13,407 nucleotides of DNA from Candidatus Omnitrophota bacterium (lineage in GTDB: Bacteria > Omnitrophota > Gorgyraeia > Gygaellales > Profunditerraquicolaceae): positions 1 to 13,407 of the forward strand of contig JAHKBC010000281.1 of assembly GCA_018825725.1 (NCBI GenBank). Reading direction: 5' to 3'. Positions 12,509-13,407 of this stretch are shown here, piece after piece. The position numbers and the translations under genes were made by a program. The notes beneath the pieces were generated by a model. It searched no databases. It was not told the origin of the DNA and saw only the letters and a list, made by a program, of their open reading frames with translations. How positions within the stretch are numbered: position 1 is the stretch's first letter; each line of letters starts with the position of its first letter.

Positions 12509-12616
12509 ATGAAGGTTTCAATTGACGAAGGCGTCCGGAAACTTAATAAGGGACGTTTTTTTTTCGTGTACGGACACGAAACCGACGCAATACCACTTAG
12601 CGACGGGTACTTATAA
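12509..12616 (+). CDS. 35-codon ORF of unknown function, or part of a structured leader
   Basis: ATG 12509 with GGAG about twelve bases upstream encodes MKVSIDEGVRKLNKG, then FFFVYGHETDAIPLSDGYL, and stops at 12616. The frame covers a stretch full of inverted repeats, so the sequence may be constrained as RNA rather than protein. It sits alone between a promoter and the flavoprotein gene, the place expected for a leader peptide or riboregulator. No homology is recognised. Confidence 0.35.
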   Translation: MKVSIDEGVRKLNKGRFFFVYGHETDAIPLSDGYL

Positions 12617-12622
12617 ACGTCG
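12524..12622 (+). promoter_or_regulatory. Hairpin cluster, candidate cis-regulatory RNA
   Basis: Pairings that can be read: GACG (12524-12527)/CGTC (12532-12535) around AAGG; TTTCGTGT (12562-12569)/ACACGAAA (12574-12581) around ACGG; GACGTTT (12552-12558)/AAACGTC (12615-12621) enclosing the previous stem; and CGACG (12601-12605)/CGTCG (12618-12622), which competes with the enclosing stem. The competition suggests a switch between two folds 20 bases before the next gene. No known class is matched. Confidence 0.45.
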
Positions 12623-12641
12623 AGTGTAGGGTAAATAGATT

Positions 12642-13407
12642 ATGTTTAAAATATTAGAAAAATCAGAATTAGCTCCGCAGATACACTATTGTTTATTAGA
12701 TGCTCCTTTGATTGCCAAAAAGGCCCTGGCCGGACAATTTGTAGTAGTCAGGGTGCGCGAAGAAGGAGAGCGTATTCCTTTAACAATCGCTGACTATGAC
12801 CGCCAAAAAGGGACTATTGCTTTGGTTTTTCAGGCCTTAGGCAAGACGACTTGTTTATTTTCCAAGATGAAGAAAGGAGATCATCTATTGGATTTATTGG
12901 GGCCGCAGGGTAACCCTACGGAGATTGAGGACTTTGGGAATGTGGTAGTTATCGGCGGCGGGATAGGCATTGCTCCTGTTTATCCATTGGCAAGAAGTTT
13001 AAAAGAAAAGAGGAATAAAGTAACTTCGATTATCGGTTATCGCAGCAAGGAATATGTTTTTTGGGAGGATAAAATGCGCGCGGTATCCGATGAACTCTTA
13101 GTGGCTACTAATGACGGCACATACGGCGAGAAAGGATTTGTTACTGATGTCCTGAATTCATTGATTAATAATGGCCAAAAGATAGACAGGGTCTATGCAA
13201 TTGGCCCGGCAGTAATGATGAAGGCAGTCAGCGAGATGACCCGCGCTAATAATATTCCGACCATTGTCAGCTTGAATTCCCTGATGGTCTGCGGAATGGG
13301 TATGTGCGGTGCCTGCAGAGTAAGCGTGGGAGAAAAGACCAGGTTTACTTGTATGGATGGGCCGGATTTTGACGCGCACCAGGTGGATTTTGCAGTTTTG
13401 ATGCAGA
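12642..13407 (+). CDS. FAD/2Fe-2S NAD(P)-binding subunit, NfnA/SudB (ferredoxin:NADP+ oxidoreductase alpha) type, partial
   Basis: 255 residues are visible of a protein family of about 280; the C-terminus is beyond the window. The FAD-binding barrel carries RIPLTIAD (R-x-P-x-T type), then the NAD(P) motif GGGIGIAP (105-112), TNDGTYGEKGFVTDVL, and GPAVMMKAVSEMT. The C-terminal 2Fe-2S site has Cys217, Cys222, Cys225 and Cys237 (VCGMGMCGAC, FTC). These subunits pair with a GltD-like partner to couple NADH, ferredoxin and NADPH (Nfn) or to reduce sulfur compounds; PyrK is the other relative, but GMGMCGAC and the order of motifs favour NfnA/SudB. The partner gene should follow just outside the window. 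AGGG ten bases before ATG 12642 is a weak SD, and a structured leader precedes it. Confidence 0.9.
   Translation, partial: MFKILEKSELAPQIHYCLLDAPLIAKKALAGQFVVVRVREEGERIPLTIADYDRQKGTIALVFQALGKTTCLFSKMKKGDHLLDLLGPQGNPTEIEDFGNVVVIGGGIGIAPVYPLARSLKEKRNKVTSIIGYRSKEYVFWEDKMRAVSDELLVATNDGTYGEKGFVTDVLNSLINNGQKIDRVYAIGPAVMMKAVSEMTRANNIPTIVSLNSLMVCGMGMCGACRVSVGEKTRFTCMDGPDFDAHQVDFAVLMQ

Noticed and set aside
13158-13379. Antisense open frame opposite the flavoprotein gene
   Set aside because: The plus-strand frame encodes clear NAD(P) and 2Fe-2S motifs; the reverse frame has no support.

Overview
The window reads as bacterial chromosome with a moderate, A+T-leaning base composition. Canonical sigma70-type promoters (TTGACA, 17-base spacer, TATACT/TATAAT), short intergenic gaps and good Shine-Dalgarno sites all point to a bacterium. 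Several features fit an uncultivated, anaerobic, didermic lineage of the Omnitrophota type: type II secretion-style pseudopilins, an Lrp/aminotransferase/GSI gene cluster, an NfnA/SudB-type flavoprotein, a group-4-hydrogenase-type maturation protease, and short palindromic repeats scattered between and inside genes. That taxonomic guess is inference from gene content and style; no marker gene is present to prove it.

Left third (1-4135, minus strand). Two copies of a two-gene module lie head to tail. Each copy has a near-perfect sigma70 promoter, a small membrane-anchored zinc-ribbon protein and a GspG-like pseudopilin. The distal copy (4088 to 3122) ends at an intrinsic terminator. The proximal copy (2910 leftwards) has no visible terminator and continues into an unknown single-pass protein, an ABC-2 type ATPase and its permease, which is cut by the window edge. 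The promoter and first codons of the two copies are nearly identical, while the proteins have diverged strongly. A 57-codon ORF with one membrane segment sits between the modules.

Middle (4142-9492, plus strand). A structured, SD-masking leader precedes a 19-codon ORF that abuts, in the same frame, a 69-residue basic ORF. Next comes ammonia-dependent NAD synthase behind a strong promoter, a 12-bp palindrome and a leader with mutually exclusive hairpins. A nitrogen/amino-acid cluster follows: an Lrp/AsnC regulator, a class I aminotransferase, glutamine synthetase I and a GAF-ANTAR RNA-binding regulator. Ahead of the regulator gene are two tandem 40-nt hairpins and a third hairpin next to its SD. 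The glnA reading frame carries an in-frame insertion encoded by a nested palindrome that shares its arms with that third hairpin.

Right part (9493-13407, plus strand). A frameshifted and truncated 4Fe-4S hydrogenase subunit runs into an intact HycI-type hydrogenase maturation protease. After it come a protein of unknown function, a membrane-anchored coiled-coil protein and a DPM1-like GT2 glycosyltransferase. The last gene, cut by the right edge, is an NfnA/SudB-type FAD/2Fe-2S NAD(P)-binding subunit; a promoter, a 35-codon ORF and a cluster of hairpins precede it.

No tRNA, rRNA, CRISPR array, insertion sequence or origin was seen, and no stretch longer than 300 bases lacks a candidate feature. 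The items that most merit follow-up are the duplicated pseudopilin/zinc-ribbon module, the tandem hairpins next to an ANTAR-encoding operon, the palindrome inside glnA, and the structured leader before the flavoprotein gene.
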